DNA of 64,000 nt, taken from contig JAZNER010000071.1 of NCBI GenBank assembly GCA_045588675.1, forward strand, positions 9,925-73,924, in the 5' to 3' direction. Source of the stretch: SVTX01 sp045588675. Lineage in GTDB: Bacteria; Bacillota; Clostridia; Oscillospirales; CAG-272. Positions 62,985 to 64,000 of this stretch are shown piece after piece; the stretch's first letter is position 1, and each line of letters begins with the position of its first letter. The notes beneath the pieces are model-generated. The model saw nothing but the letters and a program-made list of their open reading frames with translations. It searched no databases and was not told the DNA's origin. The translations under genes were made by a program, and so were the position numbers.

Positions 62985-63190
62985 ATTACTACCACCTTTC
63001 CGAGATTATTATAGCATAAAATTATAAATATGTCAACTACTTTCGGCAGTTCGAATCCTTCGACTCGAAGAAAAACCAAAAATGGATCTATGGAAATTCG
63101 AAAAAAGTTAGGCGCGAAAAAAGCAGAGAAATCTCTCGAAATCTCCGCTTTTCTCGTTTTTTCTCGGTCGGATCTAAATCGACCTAAAGA
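62985..63190. repeat. Composite intergenic repeat, junction C, 5' part
   Basis: 63052-63185 repeats 59822-59955, including AGTTCGAATCCTTCGACTCG, GGATCTATGGAAATTCG, AGTTAGGCGC and the GAGAAATCTC hairpin. An open frame of about 117 codons across this stretch lacks any protein-like features and is not a gene. Confidence 0.85.
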
Positions 63191-63191
63191 C

Positions 63192-63218
63192 TTGGCAGGG
63201 GCAGAAGGACTTAGAACC
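63192..63218 (-). other. tRNA-3'-end-like sequence, copy 2
   Basis: Identical to the 27 bases at 61616-61642. Confidence 0.55.
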
Positions 63219-63274
63219 TTTAACTCGTCAAGCCGAGTTGTGTGATTTCTCGCAACCTCTACCCATAACGAAAA

Positions 63275-63304
63275 ATATCGGACAGCCAAAAGGCTGTCCG
63301 ATAT
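63275..63304. terminator. Hairpin in junction C
   Basis: Stem ATATCGGACAGCC/GGCTGTCCGATAT with AAAA loop; flanked by A- and T-rich bases. Confidence 0.8.
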
Positions 63305-63474
63305 CTTTGTGATGCCACTACAAAATAGATCCATATAAGGCTACATTACAAAAACAGTCCGTGATTTTTGCCGTGAGGGTACACTTATCCCTTGGCGATG
63401 ATGGGCTCAAAAAGTTAACCGAGGTCTTTCGGGCTTTCGTGCTATGCTTGTAAACGAGTGCTATGTATTTGATT
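63305..63474. repeat. Composite intergenic repeat, junction C, 3' part
   Basis: Closest copy of 61747-61937: TTTGTGATGCCACTACAAAAT, ACAAAAACAGTCCGTGATTT, TTGCCGTGAGGGTACACTTA, TCCCTTGGCGATGATGGGC. Ends at the 3' side of the gene at 63475. Confidence 0.85.
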
Positions 63475-63948
63475 TCAAGAAAGCGTCAAAGCATCTTCGA
63501 TTTGCTTTTTCCACTCCTTGTTGTGAGAAACAACTATTGCAATGGTTTTACCATTTGCACTAACTAAAATTTGATTTTTATTGGTTTTCACCGATTCTAT
63601 TGTATTTGTCGGTATTACGATTTCTTTTGTTGAAATATTTATCTTGTGAGGATAGAATTCAATGCCATTCTCTGTGAAAAACATCCAACCACCATTTCCG
63701 TTGATAGTTGCTCCGCCATCACAAATTATTTTTCTTTCTTTTGCAATTTCTGTGCGCTTTTTATCGAACTTTTTTTCTTGATATTTAACAAAAAGAAATA
63801 TCAAGAATGCAAAAAGAAATCCACACAAAAATCCTGTGATTACTCCAAGCAACAAACTAAGATGCATAAGACCGAATAAAATTCCCATTGGAACCCCGAA
63901 CATTACTCCAGTAAGCGCATATTCCTTTATTCCGTTTTTGTATGTCAT
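63475..63948 (-). CDS. Two-TM membrane protein with PH-like domain, unknown
   Basis: Start ATG at 63948 after AAGGAG. The 157-residue protein has two TM helices (residues about 10-32 and 34-56) and a cytoplasmic C-terminal domain (GNGGWMFFTENGIEFYPHKINISTKEIVIP) resembling the PH-like pattern of the 55109 protein. It is bounded on its 3' side by the junction C repeat. No function assigned. Confidence 0.6.
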   Translation of the reverse strand: MTYKNGIKEYALTGVMFGVPMGILFGLMHLSLLLGVITGFLCGFLFAFLIFLFVKYQEKKFDKKRTEIAKERKIICDGGATINGNGGWMFFTENGIEFYPHKINISTKEIVIPTNTIESVKTNKNQILVSANGKTIAIVVSHNKEWKKQIEDALTLS

Positions 63949-64000
63949 ATTTTTCTCCTTAAAAAATGGGTTTTTATTATTATACCACAAATCCGTGAAT

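Noticed and set aside
62981..63334. 117-codon open frame on the minus strand
   Set aside because: It lies wholly in the composite repeat, has no SD, and its content is set by hairpins and the tRNA-like motif.
54770..63990. A true integron
   Set aside because: No integron integrase, no clear attC core sites at each junction, and genes are not uniformly cassette-like; only the repeat pattern is supported.

Overview
The window looks like the chromosome of a spore-forming, anaerobic gut-type Bacillota (Clostridia). Grounds: conserved Bacillota gene order around priA-def-fmt-rsmB-rlmN-rsgA-thiN, a tiny spoVM-like gene next to thiN, strong SD sites and sigma-A-type promoters with 17-bp spacers, oxygen-sensitive glycyl-radical and radical-SAM enzymes, L-fucose use, and SipW/TasA-type surface proteins. 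No rRNA, tRNA, CRISPR array or complete insertion sequence was recognised.

Region by region. 0.1-17 kb is core housekeeping on the minus strand: ygiQ, spoVM, thiN, rsgA, a PASTA protein lacking the usual kinase, rlmN, rsmB, a zinc peptidase, fmt, def, priA, rpoZ, remA, yicC, gtrA, cysS and a TIM-barrel isomerase. 17-25.5 kb holds an iron-type alcohol dehydrogenase, serine biosynthesis (serA, serC), a YidC domain fused to a TagB/TagF-like glycerophosphotransferase domain, and a membrane sulfatase/LtaS-fold enzyme. 25.8-33 kb: mazF, class II aldolase, acyl-ACP thioesterase, a structured RNA leader before a 56-residue Cys-rich peptide, mgsA, and a DUF1538 membrane protein with two PII-like proteins. 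33-43 kb: MFS transporter, FucU, YgjV, an AraC regulator, a sugar ABC transporter and L-fucose isomerase.

43.1-54.8 kb is the most interesting part. Nine minus-strand genes (TetR regulator, zinc-ribbon protein, two TasA/CalY-like proteins, SipW-type signal peptidase, four secreted SipW-dependent proteins) form one probable matrix/surface operon. Directly upstream is a 353-bp segment bounded by a perfect 53-bp inverted repeat. It carries a strong promoter and two terminator hairpins and is followed by a tyrosine recombinase gene. In this assembly the promoter points away from the operon, into a terminator. I read this as a phase-variable ON/OFF promoter switch captured in the OFF state.

54.8-64 kb is accessory: a ZTP riboswitch before pflB-pflA, then small membrane or lipoprotein genes on the minus strand, with related composite repeats (hairpins, a tRNA-3'-end-like motif, a 150-190-bp sequence) at most junctions.
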